A stretch of 31,103 nucleotides of DNA, taken from CAITNM01 sp037138055. Lineage in GTDB: Bacteria; Pseudomonadota; Alphaproteobacteria; Paracaedibacterales; CAITNM01. The stretch covers positions 1 to 31,103 of the forward strand of contig JBAXJB010000018.1 of assembly GCA_037138055.1 (NCBI GenBank), read 5' to 3'. Position numbers and translations under genes: made by a program. This document shows, piece by piece, positions 7,215 to 17,200 of the stretch. Position 1 is the stretch's first letter, and each line of letters begins with the position of its first letter. The notes beneath the pieces were generated by a model. That model made no database searches. It was given only the letters and a program-made list of their open reading frames with translations, and was not told where the DNA came from.

Positions 7215-8153
7215 ATGACTAAAATTATATTTATGGGCACTCCAGAATTTGCCCTTTATCCCTTAAAAGCTTTGGTGAAAGCTGGCTATTCAGTTATAGC
7301 TGTGTATACGCAACCTCCCCGACCAAAGGGAAGAGGACATGCAGAAACCTTATCGCCTGTGCATCAGTTTGCACAAGAGCAAAATATTCCTGTGCACACA
7401 CCTGTAGCCCTGAAATCACAAGAAGAACAGGAAAAATTTGCTCTGCTAAATGCCGATATAGCCATTGTAGCTGCTTATGGTCTATTGCTCCCCAAACAAA
7501 TTCTAGACGCCCCAAAACTAGGTTGCATTAATATCCATGCATCGTTACTGCCACGCTGGAGAGGTGCCGCTCCCATTCACAGAGCTATTGAAGCAGGTGA
7601 TACAGAAACAGGCATCACAATTATGCAAATGGACGAAGGCCTAGATACTGGTGCTATGCTTCTTATTAAAAAAATTCCTGTCGAAAGCGCTGATACAAGC
7701 CAAACGCTCCATGATAAAATGCTAACGCTTGGAACAGAGTCATTACTTGAAGCTTTACCAAAAATTATTTTAAAGAAAATTGAATCAACAGCTCAACTTT
7801 TTGATGGAGTTACTTATGCCCATAAGCTCAAGAAGGAAGAAAGCACCCTGAATTTTGACTCCGACGCCGATACAATTTTACGAAAAATTCGCGCCTTAAC
7901 ACCTTGGCCTGGCACCACAGCAATTCTTGACGGAGAAATCATAAAAGTCATAGAAGCTGCAAAAGTAGCGAATATTAGCGTCTATCCAGCAGGAACTTGG
8001 GTTGTCACAAATGACCATAAGTTGATAATTTCTTGCAAAAAAGGGGCAATACAGCTTAAAATACTGCAAAGGTCCGGATCTAAACCTGTTTCGTGCAGTG
8101 ATTTTTTAAATGGATACCGGGGCACAAATATCATTTTTGAAAATACAATTTAA
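7215..8153 (+). CDS. fmt: Methionyl-tRNA formyltransferase
   Basis: Formylates initiator Met-tRNA using 10-formyl-tetrahydrofolate. The catalytic region is visible: INIHASLLPRWRGAAPIHRA with the conserved Asn and His, and ITIMQMDEGLDTG with the conserved Asp. The C-terminal tRNA-binding domain covers about 205-312. N-terminus KIIFMGTPEFA is typical. 312 residues, normal. The usual partner def (peptide deformylase) is not upstream. rnj follows after 9 bp, so the two are probably co-transcribed. Confidence 0.97.
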   Translation: MTKIIFMGTPEFALYPLKALVKAGYSVIAVYTQPPRPKGRGHAETLSPVHQFAQEQNIPVHTPVALKSQEEQEKFALLNADIAIVAAYGLLLPKQILDAPKLGCINIHASLLPRWRGAAPIHRAIEAGDTETGITIMQMDEGLDTGAMLLIKKIPVESADTSQTLHDKMLTLGTESLLEALPKIILKKIESTAQLFDGVTYAHKLKKEESTLNFDSDADTILRKIRALTPWPGTTAILDGEIIKVIEAAKVANISVYPAGTWVVTNDHKLIISCKKGAIQLKILQRSGSKPVSCSDFLNGYRGTNIIFENTI

Positions 8154-8162
8154 GGAATTTCC

Positions 8163-9821
8163 GTGTTAAATACTCCTAAAAAGACTAATTTCTGGTTTTT
8201 ACCACTTGGTGGAGCCGGCGAAATCGGTATGAATCTTAACCTCTTTGGTCACAATAATGAATGGATTATTGTAGATTGTGGTATTACTTTCGGTGACCGT
8301 TTGGGCATTGATATCATTATGCCAGACCCATCAGCCATACTAGAGCATGCTGATAGCATTAAAGCACTGGTGTTAACCCATGCCCATGAAGATCATATTG
8401 GAGCAGTTCCTTATCTATGGCCCTATTTAAAATGCCCAGTTTACGCAACACCTTTTACCGCTCAAATATTGCGTCAAAAACTAGAAGAAAAGTCCTGGGC
8501 AAAGCAAGTAAAAATTATTGAAGTGCCTCTCTCTGGCAGAGTACAAATTGGTTCATTTGATGTTGAATATATTACTTTAACACACTCTATTCCTGAACCA
8601 AATGCGTTGGCAATTCGAACGGAACTAGGCTGCGTATTGCATACAGGCGACTGGAAAATTGATCCTCAACCACTATTGGGCGAAGCAACAAACGAAAATC
8701 GCTTAAAGGAAATTGGAGAAGAAGGAGTCTTAGCTTTAATATGTGACTCAACAAATGTATTTGATGAAGGATCAACCGGATCAGAAGGTGACGTACGTGA
8801 TGAATTTGAAAAACTCATAGATCAAATTCCAAAAGGTCGTATTGTTGCATGTTGTTTCTCTTCAAATGTCGCTCGTGTAGAATCTATTGCTTATGCTGCG
8901 CATAAGAATGGTAGAAAAGTTGCATTGCTGGGCCGTTCACTTGAAAAAATGATCCGCGCCGCAACGCTTACCGGCTACCTGAAAGAATTGCCAGGTTTTA
9001 TACCAGCAGAACAAGCCATGGATATGCCACGCGATAAAGTATTATTCATAAGCACTGGTTCACAAGGTGAATACCGTTCCGCACTAGCGCGTGTTTCTCA
9101 ACGTGATCACCAAACAGTATCTCTCGATGAAGGTGATACAGTCATATTCTCTTCCAGGGTTATTCCAGGAAATGAGCGTACTATTTCAGCTATGCAAAAT
9201 CGCTTAATTCATCAGGGCATTCGTATTATTACTTCTCATGAAAAAGCAGTGCACGTGTCAGGTCACCCTGCTCAAGAAGATTTAAAAGCTATGTACAAGT
9301 GGATAAAACCCCAATCACTAATCCCAGTACACGGTGAAGCACGTCACATGCATGCTCAAGCAGAGCTTGGATTAGCAAATGGCATCAAACAAGCTCTAGT
9401 GCCTTCTAATGGCACTCTTATTGAGCTATCTGGCAAAGCCCCTAAGATAATTGATACCGTAGATTCTGGACGTTGGGGTATTGATGGAAAATGCTTAGTT
9501 AATATGCAAAGCCTTATCTTAAAAGAACGCCAGAAAATTTCCGTTCAAGGCGTTATTTTCTTAAGTATTCCAGTTGATGATATTTATCAAATGCAAGGCA
9601 CACCTATGGTGAGTTCTTACGGTGTTGTTGAACCCGGTGAAGAAGCACAAAAACTACAGGAAGATATGCAAAACATAGTTCGTCGCACAATGCGGAACAA
9701 CCTAGGCAAAGAAAAAAATTACGTTGAGGCACTGCAACGTGCTGTTAAACAAGAATGTAATCAACGTTTTGGTAAAAAACCCATTACTGATGTGCATTTT
9801 GTAAAGAATGAGGCATTTTAA
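8163..9821 (+). CDS. rnj: Ribonuclease J
   Basis: Metallo-beta-lactamase/beta-CASP ribonuclease with 5'-3' exonuclease and endonuclease activity on mRNA and rRNA precursors. Metal-binding motifs are visible: THAHEDHIGA (about residues 75-84), TLTHSIPE, LHTGDWK and HVSGHPAQEDL. The beta-CASP domain and C-terminal domain follow; 552 residues, normal. GTG start at 8163 preceded by AAGGA at good distance. Probably co-transcribed with fmt. Confidence 0.95.
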   Translation: MLNTPKKTNFWFLPLGGAGEIGMNLNLFGHNNEWIIVDCGITFGDRLGIDIIMPDPSAILEHADSIKALVLTHAHEDHIGAVPYLWPYLKCPVYATPFTAQILRQKLEEKSWAKQVKIIEVPLSGRVQIGSFDVEYITLTHSIPEPNALAIRTELGCVLHTGDWKIDPQPLLGEATNENRLKEIGEEGVLALICDSTNVFDEGSTGSEGDVRDEFEKLIDQIPKGRIVACCFSSNVARVESIAYAAHKNGRKVALLGRSLEKMIRAATLTGYLKELPGFIPAEQAMDMPRDKVLFISTGSQGEYRSALARVSQRDHQTVSLDEGDTVIFSSRVIPGNERTISAMQNRLIHQGIRIITSHEKAVHVSGHPAQEDLKAMYKWIKPQSLIPVHGEARHMHAQAELGLANGIKQALVPSNGTLIELSGKAPKIIDTVDSGRWGIDGKCLVNMQSLILKERQKISVQGVIFLSIPVDDIYQMQGTPMVSSYGVVEPGEEAQKLQEDMQNIVRRTMRNNLGKEKNYVEALQRAVKQECNQRFGKKPITDVHFVKNEAF

Positions 9822-9832
9822 AAAGCTACTTG

Positions 9833-9860
9833 GGTTTACTTACCTTTCAGCAGGTAAACC
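9833..9860. terminator. Inverted repeat between rnj and the convergent DUF3501 gene
   Basis: GGTTTAC (9833-9839) pairs with GTAAACC (9854-9860); an alternative inner stem TTACCT/AGGTAA overlaps. No T-tract follows on the plus strand. On the minus strand a short T-run appears about 10 bases later. Its place between convergent genes suggests a weak bidirectional terminator. Confidence 0.35.
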
Positions 9861-9889
9861 TAAGGGCGCATTATATGTGCAAAAACTTA

Positions 9890-10486
9890 TTAATTCATCA
9901 CTTCAAAATCTGCCTTAAAACTATCCTTTAAAGCTAATGGAACACTTACTTTGAACAAATAATATGGATGATTAATCATAAGGTAAGATTCCTCACTCAA
10001 AAATGCACTAACCTTATCAACAGGCACCACCCATTTCAAAAAATGTACTGCAGATGTTTTGTGGTCGGACTCACGATTTCTCTCTTCCGTCGGGCCAATA
10101 CTAAACGCCGGAATTGTTGCATTTGGCAATTCAAACATGATGTGCTGATCAATACCAAATAATTGACTCAGCACAACTTTTCTGCGGACCTCATCATCAA
10201 TTTCAATCATCATAGTCGCCGATATTTCATAGCCTTTTTCACATCTACCAGGAATCATAGGATTATATGCAGAAAGTTCATCTGTTATTTGTTCATCACC
10301 ACCCTTTTCAATACGAAGCATTTCTTGAATTTGCCACCATATTGTTTGAGTGTTTTCAAAATAAAAAGTAACATCAGGGCCTACGGCAACCCGACGGTTC
10401 TTTTTTAGCTGCAAAATTTCTTGTTTTTTTGAAGAACGAATTTGTTCAAAAGTTTGCAGAGGCAAAATGTCAGCGTGCGTTAACAT
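9890..10486 (-). CDS. DUF3501 family protein
   Basis: Soluble protein of 198 residues matching the DUF3501 pattern: N-terminal LTHADILPLQTFEQIR, the basic stretch KKNRRVAVGPDVTFYFEN, WWQIQEMLRIEKG, then ELSAYNPMIPG, and a C-terminal INHPYY. Function is unknown. From memory, relatives are often next to a rubrerythrin and an Fe-S oxidoreductase and may belong to an oxidative-stress system; here the only rubrerythrin is about 6 kb away. ATG 10486 chosen; TAGGAT lies upstream as a possible ribosome site. It follows the MscS gene by 17 bp and is probably in the same transcript. Confidence 0.85.
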   Translation of the reverse strand: MLTHADILPLQTFEQIRSSKKQEILQLKKNRRVAVGPDVTFYFENTQTIWWQIQEMLRIEKGGDEQITDELSAYNPMIPGRCEKGYEISATMMIEIDDEVRRKVVLSQLFGIDQHIMFELPNATIPAFSIGPTEERNRESDHKTSAVHFLKWVVPVDKVSAFLSEESYLMINHPYYLFKVSVPLALKDSFKADFEVMN

Positions 10487-10503
10487 AAGCAAAATCCTAG
10501 CTT

Positions 10504-11586
10504 TTAATTCTCAAGCATCACGTTAGCAAATTTTGGTGCAGGAATCTTGCATTCTTTCATTTTCATAAAAAGCTGTTTACGAAATTCTTGCCCAAAAAGG
10601 TCATAAGGATCAGGCTTTATACGCATACATGCTTTAATATAAATAGCCGTTTCTGTTATCGAAAAAATTCCCTTAATTTCAATATCACCAATAATTTCAT
10701 CTTTCCATTCATCGCTGGTTTTCAATTTGCTAAAAACGTTAGAATAGATCTCTTCGACTTTTTCTATATCAGCTTCATGACTAACTGGCACAACAATACT
10801 ACATACAGAATAATCCCTAGAGAGGTTAATCAGACTACTTATTTCAGAAAATGAAACTACCTGCATTGTTCCATTACTGTGACGAAATTCAATAGACCTA
10901 AGCGACATCCCTTCAATTGTCCCAATATTCCCATTTATCTCAACAATCTCACCTACAGAAACGATTCCTTCAAATAAGGTTAGAATCCCTGAAATAATAT
11001 CCTTTACCAAGGTTTGAGCACCGATTGAAATAGCCAAACCTAGAACGCCGAAGCTATAGATAATTGGCATAATATCAACGCCAATTTCAGCAAGCACAAT
11101 CAGCAATGTAATGCATATCAACACCCAATGAAGAATTGAATTTAAAATAGGACCTGCAGTATTCGCCAAAGCTTGCGAATCAGAGTACTTCTGATGCTTA
11201 TAGGTACGTTTCACCACTGAATTAACAAAACTATTGGTAAAGCGGTTCGTTACTTTCCACATCACAGCAAAAATTATTAATATTACTCCTAGGCGACCGA
11301 GCAAAAGACCTAAACTTACAAGGCTTTCAACTTTCCACAAATTTTGTAAGTCTTTGATTTTATAATTGCTTACAATTTTTTGAGCAACCACATCGTCAAT
11401 GTCCACATCAGTTACAAGCTTTTGTCCGCTTTTGATTTTTACGTAATCCGGATTTGCCGTTATAGCCGGTGATTTTCCATGAGAAATTGTATTTTTTTGA
11501 TAAGATACATTTAGTGGTGTCGTATTTTCACCCTTTTGGGCAACACACAAACAAGTAAAAGCAATACAAACTAGAAATTTCCACAT
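10504..11586 (-). CDS. MscS family small-conductance mechanosensitive channel
   Basis: Inner-membrane channel that opens under membrane tension to release solutes. An N-terminal signal-like segment is followed by a periplasmic stretch of about 80 residues and helices near 92-112 and 145-168. The pore helix region GVLGLAISIGAQTLVKDIISG is the family signature. The cytoplasmic beta domain follows (VSVGEIVEINGNIGTIEGMSLRS) and then the C-terminal alpha/beta region. 360 residues, longer than E. coli MscS because of the N-terminal addition. ATG 11586 used; a GTG lies directly before it. Confidence 0.92.
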   Translation of the reverse strand: MWKFLVCIAFTCLCVAQKGENTTPLNVSYQKNTISHGKSPAITANPDYVKIKSGQKLVTDVDIDDVVAQKIVSNYKIKDLQNLWKVESLVSLGLLLGRLGVILIIFAVMWKVTNRFTNSFVNSVVKRTYKHQKYSDSQALANTAGPILNSILHWVLICITLLIVLAEIGVDIMPIIYSFGVLGLAISIGAQTLVKDIISGILTLFEGIVSVGEIVEINGNIGTIEGMSLRSIEFRHSNGTMQVVSFSEISSLINLSRDYSVCSIVVPVSHEADIEKVEEIYSNVFSKLKTSDEWKDEIIGDIEIKGIFSITETAIYIKACMRIKPDPYDLFGQEFRKQLFMKMKECKIPAPKFANVMLEN

Positions 11587-11777
11587 CACGCATTAAAAAA
11601 TGAAGAACTGCCTAATTGTACTGGATATTCCCGAGTTTACCAATATCATGGCTTTTATATAAGCTCATATAAATTAGGACATTCTCAATTTGCTGCTACA
11701 TTTTTGCATAAACCTTTTGACAAAAATTTAATTTCATGGCATTTCCAACTAATAGGTAAATTTTTTGAAGGAATAAA

Positions 11778-12077
11778 GTGGCTGAATTATCTTGGGGTGT
11801 AAAGCGTACATGTAATGGATGTAGTGCGCGGTTTTATGATCTTCGTAAGTCTCCGGCAATATGCCCAAAATGTGGAGCAACGTGTGAGGTTCACACAACT
11901 ATGCGTGGTAAACGTGAACGCGCATCAGCAAAAGAGGTAGTGCTACCTTTAGATGATTTTGATTTAGCACTGGTAGATGGTGCTGATTCTGCTGTTGTTG
12001 ATCCTGCTCTACTAGAAGAAGAGGAAGATCCTGGATTTGGAGATCTACCTGCTGATTTAGACGCAGACGTTCATTAA
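11778..12077 (+). CDS. TIGR02300 family zinc-ribbon protein
   Basis: Small protein of 99 residues with an N-terminal zinc ribbon (CNGCSARFYDL then CPKCG) and a strongly acidic tail. This matches the TIGR02300 family, which as far as I recall is confined to alphaproteobacteria; function unknown. GTG start at 11778 with GAAGGA eight bases upstream. A TTGACA sequence at 11717-11722 may be the -35 of its promoter, but the matching -10 is poor. The 188 bp between it and the MscS gene holds no other gene. It ends at a strong terminator shared with truA. Confidence 0.9.
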   Translation: MAELSWGVKRTCNGCSARFYDLRKSPAICPKCGATCEVHTTMRGKRERASAKEVVLPLDDFDLALVDGADSAVVDPALLEEEEDPGFGDLPADLDADVH

Positions 12078-12083
12078 AAATAT

Positions 12084-12110
12084 AATGGCCACTTAGTGTG
12101 GCCATTTCTT
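12084..12110. terminator. Bidirectional rho-independent terminator
   Basis: AATGGCCAC (12084-12092) and GTGGCCATT (12098-12106) make a 9-bp perfect stem with a 5-nt loop. TCTTT follows on the plus strand and a T-rich tail (ATATTTTTAA) on the minus strand. It sits between the stops of the convergent TIGR02300 gene and truA and should serve both. Confidence 0.88.
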
Positions 12111-12853
12111 TAATACCCTACTTGCGTAAGAGTTAAGCCGTCAGGAGGAGCTGTTGCTCCTGCCTTTGTTCTATCCTTTTCATCACGAATTTTAATAAAT
12201 TCATCTAAACTAATCATGCCAGCACCAACAGCTTTCAGCGTGCCCATCATAATACGAACTTGATGGTGCAAGAATGATGGCGCTTTGAGCTGAGCAGTAA
12301 TCAGCTCTCCATGGCGTTTAATACTAAAATACGAAAGTGTTTTAATTGGGCTTTTGCTTTGGCATTTGCTGTCACGAAAAGAAGAAAAATCATAAGTGCC
12401 TACAATGTGCTGTGCTGCCTCATGCATCGCTTCTGCATTTAGTGGCCTTGCTGCGTGCCAGACTTTAGCGTTCCAAACGCCAGGAGCTGTTCTGTTGAGA
12501 ATGTCGTATTGGTATTCTCTTGAAGTGGCGCTGTAACGTGCGTGAAAATCTGAGTCAATTTCATCACATGCGATAACACTAAGACCTTTTTTGATCAAAA
12601 AATGGTTAAGCGCTACCTGAAGCCTGTATGAACTATGTGGATAATTTAAATCTGCATGGGCAACTTGACCTGTGGCATGAACGCCAGTGTCTGTTCTTCC
12701 GGCTCCATGAATAGTGACCGGGTGTTTTACAAAAAAAACTAATTGGTCTTCTAATGTTTGCTGAACTGTTGGTTCTATGGGCTGACGCTGCCAACCGAAG
12801 AAACGTGAACCATCATATTCAAGGATAAATCGATAACGTTTCAATGTACTCAA
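12110..12853 (-). CDS. truA: tRNA pseudouridine synthase A
   Basis: Makes pseudouridine at positions 38-40 of the anticodon arm of many tRNAs. The catalytic Asp lies in GAGRTDTGVHATGQVAH; the N-terminus KRYRFILEYDGSRFFGWQRQ and the C-terminal FLHHQVRIMMGTLKAVG are typical. 247 residues, normal. No ATG is available at the start: TTG 12853 or TTG 12844 must be used, and the second gives the N-terminus closest to relatives. It begins 12 nt after the tRNA-Lys gene, so the tRNA and truA may share a transcript. Confidence 0.95.
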   Translation of the reverse strand: MSTLKRYRFILEYDGSRFFGWQRQPIEPTVQQTLEDQLVFFVKHPVTIHGAGRTDTGVHATGQVAHADLNYPHSSYRLQVALNHFLIKKGLSVIACDEIDSDFHARYSATSREYQYDILNRTAPGVWNAKVWHAARPLNAEAMHEAAQHIVGTYDFSSFRDSKCQSKSPIKTLSYFSIKRHGELITAQLKAPSFLHHQVRIMMGTLKAVGAGMISLDEFIKIRDEKDRTKAGATAPPDGLTLTQVGY

Positions 12854-12865
12854 GAGTCGTAAAAG

Positions 12866-12941
12866 TGGTGGGCCCTGAAGGATTCGAACCTTCGACCCCC
12901 TGATTAAAAGTCAGATGCTCTACCAACTGAGCTAAGGGCCC
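12866..12941 (-). tRNA. tRNA-Lys (UUU)
   Basis: 76 nt including an encoded CCA. Acceptor stem GGGCCCT pairs with AGGGCCC, discriminator A. The D arm begins AGCTCAGTTGGTAGAGC. The anticodon loop CTTTTAA gives anticodon UUU. The T loop is TTCGAAT. All stems pair. Confidence 0.97.
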
Positions 12942-12958
12942 CAAATACTTACTCTATG

Positions 12959-12987
12959 TTTATAGTGAATTAGCGGTTGAAGGTCAA
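12959..12987 (-). promoter_or_regulatory. Sigma70-like promoter of tRNA-Lys (and perhaps truA)
   Basis: On the minus strand, TTGACC (12982-12987) and TATAAA (12959-12964) are 17 bp apart. Initiation would fall about 10 nt before the tRNA 5' end. An inverted repeat, GGTTGA AGG TCAACC (12975-12989), overlaps the -35 and is followed on the plus strand by six T; it could be an operator or a plus-strand terminator, or chance. Confidence 0.72.
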
Positions 12988-13080
12988 CCTTTTTTCTGGC
13001 ATTAAGAGAAGATAGAGGTTTTAATGAATTGTTAAAGTCCTTGCGCTACATTAAATGCACTGTGAGAGAAAAAAGTAAAA

Positions 13081-14226
13081 ATGTATTATTTTCGTTTTCT
13101 AAAGACTCTAAAAGCAAGCCAAGCAGTGTTAGCCATTTTGGCAATTATTATTTGTTTTTTGTCATTGTGGTTTGTAGTTCTGCGTGTTGGCAAACCAGTA
13201 ACACGCTCGATCTGCGTTGCAGCAATGAGCACAGATCGTGTTATTGATAGAGAACAACGAGTGCGTGTTATTGAAGCACAGACAGTAACTTTGGGCACTG
13301 TTAGCAAGCGCATAAACACGGTTGGGCATATGCGCGCTAACGCTATGGTGGTCATTAAATCAGAATTAAGCGGACGTATTGCTGAGTTATTATTCACCGA
13401 AGGTGGAGCCGTTAAAAAAGGTGATTTAATTATTCGCTTTGAAGATGCTGAATATCGTGCAGCTGTTCAAATAGCTGAAGGTGAGCATGAAAATGCAAAA
13501 GCAAACTTAGAGCGCATTTCGAAATTGCATGAGCAAAAAGTTGAAAGCAATAAAAAACTTGATGAAGCGAATGCCAGTATGAAAATGACAGAAGGCAAGC
13601 TTTTACAAGCAAAAGCAAATCTTGAAAAAGCTAATATTAAAGCACCTTTTGATGGAACAATTGGCATTATGAACATAAGTGCTGGAGCATTTGTTCAAGG
13701 AGCTACTGATTTAGTAACAGTTGTCGACAATAAGTCTGTTAAGGTTACGTTCAAAGTGCCTGAGAAAAATGTGCACGATATAGGTGTGGGACAGGTTGTT
13801 GAAGTAAAAGTCAGCGCGTTTAAAGATCAGGTATTCACAGGCATGATAGAAGCAGTTGATGCTAAGGTTGAACAAGAAAGTCACAGTGTGCAAGTAAAAG
13901 GCGTTATTCCCAACCCTGATAATTTATTGCGCGATGGTCTGTTTGCGAATGTAAGCCTTATTGTGGGTGAAAAAGGCAATACCATGACTGTAGATGAGTC
14001 TTCAATTGAGAGAATCGGTGAAATTGAATTTGTGTGGGTAGTAGAAAGAGGACGCGCTGAAAAGCGTCGTGTACTGACTGGATCACGTGAAAATGGACAA
14101 GTTGAAATTGTTGCTGGGTTGCAGCCTGGTCAAATTGTTGTTACCTCAGGGCAAATCAAGCTTAGCGATGGTGCAAAAGTTAAAATTTCAAATATGCCTG
14201 ATCCATCTGTAAAAGTAATGCTGTAG
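13081..14226 (+). CDS. RND efflux periplasmic adaptor subunit (membrane fusion protein)
   Basis: Adaptor that links an inner-membrane RND pump to an outer-membrane channel. An N-terminal membrane anchor lies at about residues 15-37. The biotinyl-lipoyl half motif ELSGRIAELLFTEGGAVKKG is at about 100-120, followed by a coiled-coil hairpin (about 125-180), the second lipoyl half KANIKAPFDGTIG, then beta-barrel and membrane-proximal domains. 381 residues, typical. The pump gene follows after 9 bp. The outer-membrane factor (TolC type) is not in the window. Confidence 0.93.
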   Translation: MYYFRFLKTLKASQAVLAILAIIICFLSLWFVVLRVGKPVTRSICVAAMSTDRVIDREQRVRVIEAQTVTLGTVSKRINTVGHMRANAMVVIKSELSGRIAELLFTEGGAVKKGDLIIRFEDAEYRAAVQIAEGEHENAKANLERISKLHEQKVESNKKLDEANASMKMTEGKLLQAKANLEKANIKAPFDGTIGIMNISAGAFVQGATDLVTVVDNKSVKVTFKVPEKNVHDIGVGQVVEVKVSAFKDQVFTGMIEAVDAKVEQESHSVQVKGVIPNPDNLLRDGLFANVSLIVGEKGNTMTVDESSIERIGEIEFVWVVERGRAEKRRVLTGSRENGQVEIVAGLQPGQIVVTSGQIKLSDGAKVKISNMPDPSVKVML

Positions 14227-14235
14227 CGGGGCACG

Positions 14236-17200
14236 ATGCGTATTTCCGAAGTTTGTATTGAGCGTCCAGTTTTTGCATGGGTGATGACGCTTATTTTGGT
14301 GCTGTTAGGTGCTGTAGGCGCTTACAGACTACCTTTACAAGCAATGCCTACTGTTTCCAATACCACCATTACAATTGAATGTACGCTTCCTGGCGCTAGC
14401 CCAGAAGTTGTTGAAACAACTGTCACCAGAATTATTGAAGATTCTGTTTCTAGCGTTGAAGGCGTTGATCAAATTGAATCGATAAGTAATTCAGAAGATT
14501 CAAAAGTTATTGTGACATTCCGACCAGAACGCAAAAGTGAAGATGCTGTTAACGATATTCGAGATCGTTTGGCAAAAAACCAAGAACGCATGCCCATGGA
14601 TGCAACACAGCCTGTTTTATCTAAATCGCGCGCTGACGACAGAGCAATTATTACATTAGCATTAACTTCTTCAGCACTTGATGCAGGTGAATTACATGAT
14701 TTTGCAAAGCGTGAGCTAGAGAAAGAATTAGAAGCCGTTAGCGGTGCAGCACGTGTTGATATCTTAGGCGCCAGTGACTACGTAATGAGAATTTACCTAA
14801 ATCCGCTAAGCCTAGCTGCCTACAACATAACCGTCTCTGAAGTTTTGCTTCAAGTTAAAAAACAAAATATCGAAAAACCTGCTGGAAAACTTATTTCAAA
14901 GGACCGTGAATATTCAGTCACAACGGTTGCATCGCTAGAAAAGCCTGAAGAATTTGAAAATATGATTGTGGCACCTAGAAAAGACTTTCTTGTAAGGTTG
15001 CGTGATATTGGCCGTGCTGAAATCGATTCTGATGATAGAAAAACAAAAACATATTTTAATGGAAAGGCTGGTATTAGCATCGGCATTGTTAAGCAGTCTA
15101 ATGCTAACCCCATTGATGTTGCTCGCGGTGTTAAGGCTGTTGTTGAGCGAGTAAAAAAGAGCTTGCCTGACAACATCACAATTCATGTAGCTAGTGATAC
15201 AACAACCTTTATTGAACGGTCTATTCATGAAGTGTATCGCACGCTTTTTGAAACAACACTGCTGGTTATTTTAGTGGTTGTTTTCTTTTTACGATCAGTT
15301 CGTGCATCAATTATTCCGTTGGTGACAATCCCTGTATCGTTGATTGGTGCATTATTTTTAATGTATTTGCTGAACTTTACATTAAATTCGTTGACTCTAA
15401 TGGCTATGGTTTTGGCCATTGGTTTGGTAGTAGATGACGCCATTGTCGTTCTTGAAAGTGTGCATAGAAACCGTGAATTAGGCATGAAACCTTTCGAAGC
15501 GGCTTATAAAGGTATTCGTGAAATTAGTTTTGCAATTGTTGCAATGACACTTACTCTTGTTGCGGTATATGCCCCTGTTTCATTAGCCAGTGGGCGTATT
15601 GGGAAATTTTTAGTTGAGTTTTCAATTACCCTTGCTGGCGCTGTTTTGTTATCTGGTTTTGCGGCACTTACCCTTTCACCCATGATGTGCGCCCGCCTAT
15701 TAGGTGATGACGATCATACAAAAAAAGAAAATCTTAACAAAAATAATTTTTCTTCTTGGGATAAATTTAAAGATTATTTTTTAACAGATACTTGGATGGT
15801 TGATTTAGAAACTAAGTACGAACATATTCTAAACATGTTAATGCCAAAAAAATTGACTGTAGCTTTAACTGCAGTTGGGATTGCTTGTTTAGGGTACACA
15901 ACCTATCAATATTTGCCTGCTGAAACAACTCCCTCAGAAGACCAAGGTATTATTAAAATTGAAGGACAATCGCCACAAAGCTCGACACTTGCTTACACTG
16001 AACGTTACGTACAGCTGCTTGATGATGCTATTAATAAAATTCCTGAAGTTGAACGTCGAGTTATTTCTATTACCAATCCATCTTTTGATGGAAGTATTAT
16101 TCTTAAAAATAATAAAGAACGACAACGAAGCACAGAAGAAATTGCTGCTCAAATACGTGAATCTATTGAAACAATTACAGGAATTCAGGTAAAAATTGAT
16201 ACTGGTTCAGGCAGTGGAGGCGGAAGCGGCGATAGCGGGCGTGCTGTTGATTTTGTGATTCGAGCCAATAAAACATTTCAAGAACTTCAAGCAATGTCTG
16301 GAACTCTCTGGGGTGAATTGCACCATTCTGGTTATTTCCAAGCTATATTCAATAATGGACGCGGTGATGTAGCAGATTATACTGTTAGCGTTTTGCGTGA
16401 TAAAATTTCTTCCTTAGGCATTGAACCTGATGCTATTGCCGAAACAATTTCCGCGTTAATTAAGGGTAAAAAAGCAGACAAATTCAAGAAAAATAATAAA
16501 AACTACGATGTCGTGGTGCAAGTTGAAAATGCTGCGCGCCAGAGCCCAGATGACATTACAAATCTTTTCGTAAAAGCAGCTGATAAAGATGGAACATTGG
16601 TTCCTTTGTCTGAACTTGTCGTGATTAATTCGAGATCAGGACCTGTTGAAATTCAACACACAAACCGTATGCGCTCAGTAATGCTCTCGGGTGTTTTGAA
16701 ACCAGAATACAGCATGAAAGATGGTATTAATTTAGTTGAGACTATATCAAAAGACTTAACAACAACCGATTACCGTATTGACTTTATGGGAGAAGCAAAG
16801 CGATTTTTAACAGAAGGCCCCATGATGCTTCTTGTGTTCGGATTAGCAATTGCGTTTATTTACCTGATTATGGCTGCACAGTTCGAAAGCTGGCGTGACC
16901 CCTTTATTATTATGCTAAGTGTACCGCTGTCACTGACGGGCGCAGTCATTACCTTGGCATTTTTAGAAGGCGGTAGTTTGAATTTGTACTCAAACATTGG
17001 GTTAATTACGTTGATTGGGCTAATTACGAAGCATGGAATTTTAATGGTTACGTACGCAAACCAGATGCGTGATGAAGATGGAGCAAGTATTGAAAATGCC
17101 ATTATACAATCCTGCAAAATTCGTTTGCGACCAATTCTAATGACAACATGCGCTATGGTATTAGGTGCATTGCCATTGGCACTTGCTGCTGGCGCAGGTT

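Noticed and set aside
10163..10408. Plus-strand frame opposite the DUF3501 gene
   Set aside because: Composition follows from the opposite strand and the real gene has clear family motifs.
12975..12995. Rho-independent terminator on the plus strand (6-bp stem plus six T)
   Set aside because: No plus-strand gene upstream remains to be terminated and the repeat overlaps the tRNA-Lys -35; kept only as a note under the promoter.
13086..13397. 103-residue minus-strand frame over the start of the RND adaptor gene
   Set aside because: Antisense to a well-supported gene, low in conserved features.
14850..15485. Several overlapping minus-strand frames inside the RND pump gene
   Set aside because: All are antisense to conserved pump sequence and show no recognisable domain.
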